Below the pieces are notes generated by a model that saw only the letters and a program-made list of their open reading frames with translations, had not been told where the DNA came from and ran no database searches. Positions 63,170-64,000 of a DNA stretch of 64,000 nt are shown piece by piece; the stretch's first letter is position 1, and each line of letters starts with the position of its first letter. The position numbers and the translations under genes are program-made. Source of the DNA: Dryococelus australis (taxonomy: Eukaryota > Arthropoda > Insecta > Phasmatodea > Phasmatidae); assembly GCA_029891345.1 (NCBI GenBank), contig CM056998.1:171082332-171146331 (forward strand), given 5' to 3'.

Positions 63170-64000
63170 ATGTCCTAAGTCAAAGAAAGCAATACTAAAG
63201 CCTCTCCATTTCCTACACAACAATATGCTCTGTTAATTAAAACAACTAGTGTGTCATGTTCTATTATACTACTGAAATATAATTTTTTCAGCTAAAGGTA
63301 AAGTAGCTGTAAAAAGTAATGTATAAGAATAACATTTAGGTTACCCTATATCCCAAGATTATATGTGAAAATAATATTAAATTGACATGTGACTTCCTGT
63401 GACTACTGGAGGCATGTCACAAAGCCTAGAGTTTTTGGTGGGTGCTAGGAATGACGTATCCGGGGTGAAACTTGGATTCTAGTCCTTGCATGGTACTGGT
63501 GCAGTACCCATGTATAGTACCAGCCTGGTTACTTTCCTACAGAAAATGAAAGCAGGTACTTTGAGTTGAGCTACTTGAAGCTTTGGAGGGACTGGTATAC
63601 CTGGGTGATGCTTGACCGTTTAAGCTTGCTGTATTTCAAACCGAGTGTCACTGTAGTGTGCTCCGGTTTCCGGCAGGCTGATTTGCAAGTGCACATGAGT
63701 GCTTGGTGTTGCCGCAAGTGGTGACTGAGGGAATGGGGTTCTGCAAAACCACAAATTGGCAAGTCCCATGGGCCATTTCTAGGCCACTCAGATAGGCTTT
63801 GAGTGCGGGATATGAGTCTCCGTTGAGCTTGGTAGGTGGAGTGAAGAGTTAGTAGTAGTTAGTAGGTAGTTGGGAGTGGTTGGTCTCTGGCAGAAGACTG
63901 TTGCTTGCTCCCAGGGAATGAGGTGCTCGAGTCCAGTGGGGATCGGGCTAGGCTCCAGGTGGTATTAAGAGAGACTTTTACCCTCTTACAGATACTTCTG
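63170..64000. other. No gene recognised
   Basis: The last 800 bases contain GC-richer sequence from 63540 with short frames but no motif. An upstream exon of the minus-strand gene could lie further right. Confidence 0.45.

Overview
This is an AT-rich, gene-poor stretch of a eukaryotic nuclear genome, most likely an insect with a large genome. It has very sparse, spliced or short coding regions, no bacterial-style operons, and many degraded Ty3/gypsy, Ty1/copia, mariner and R1-like LINE copies, short terminal-inverted-repeat (TIR) elements and (CT)n(AT)n microsatellites. The order of insect cannot be fixed from sequence alone.

Only two host genes are recognised. A complete, uninterrupted prefoldin subunit 5 coding region lies on the minus strand at 36233-36700, with a small promoter-like GC-richer patch upstream. 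The last coding exon of a ZNHIT3-like zinc-finger HIT protein lies on the minus strand at 61257-61435; its other exons were not found and are probably beyond the right edge.

Layout. 1-6.6 kb is a nest on the minus strand: a gypsy 5' LTR, primer-binding site and gag (6.6-4.8 kb), a foreign LTR (4072-4787), a copia gag-protease-integrase body (4.07-0.6 kb) split by a 1.28-kb TIR element, then a gypsy integrase piece (0.5-0.06 kb). 7.0-7.36 kb is a fold-back element with TTAA duplications. 9.4-12.1 kb is an LTR of one family (LTR2) with a 1.9-kb LTR of another (LTR1) inside it. 12.23-16.19 kb is an end-to-end gypsy element with 77-bp LTRs and an exact 5-bp target duplication, resembling the mag clade. 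16.6-17.06 kb holds a mariner-like remnant. 26.06-27.88 kb is a solo LTR1, followed after a few bases by a complete-length dead mariner (27.89-29.13 kb). 34.5-35.6 kb has two TIR elements just before prefoldin. 44.3-46.2 kb is the 3' end of a gypsy element with polypurine tract and LTR1-type start. 48.95-51.5 kb is an internally deleted R1-like LINE. 54.66-56.55 kb is a third full-size LTR1, followed by a small TA-flanked TIR element. 62.8-63.2 kb is a shortened LTR2.

No operon-like or new multi-gene system is supported. The most informative signals are the transposon nesting order, two LTR families that can be delimited by comparing copies within the window, and several TIR elements whose ends and target duplications can be read directly. 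Large remaining stretches carry no interpretable coding signal and are listed as such.
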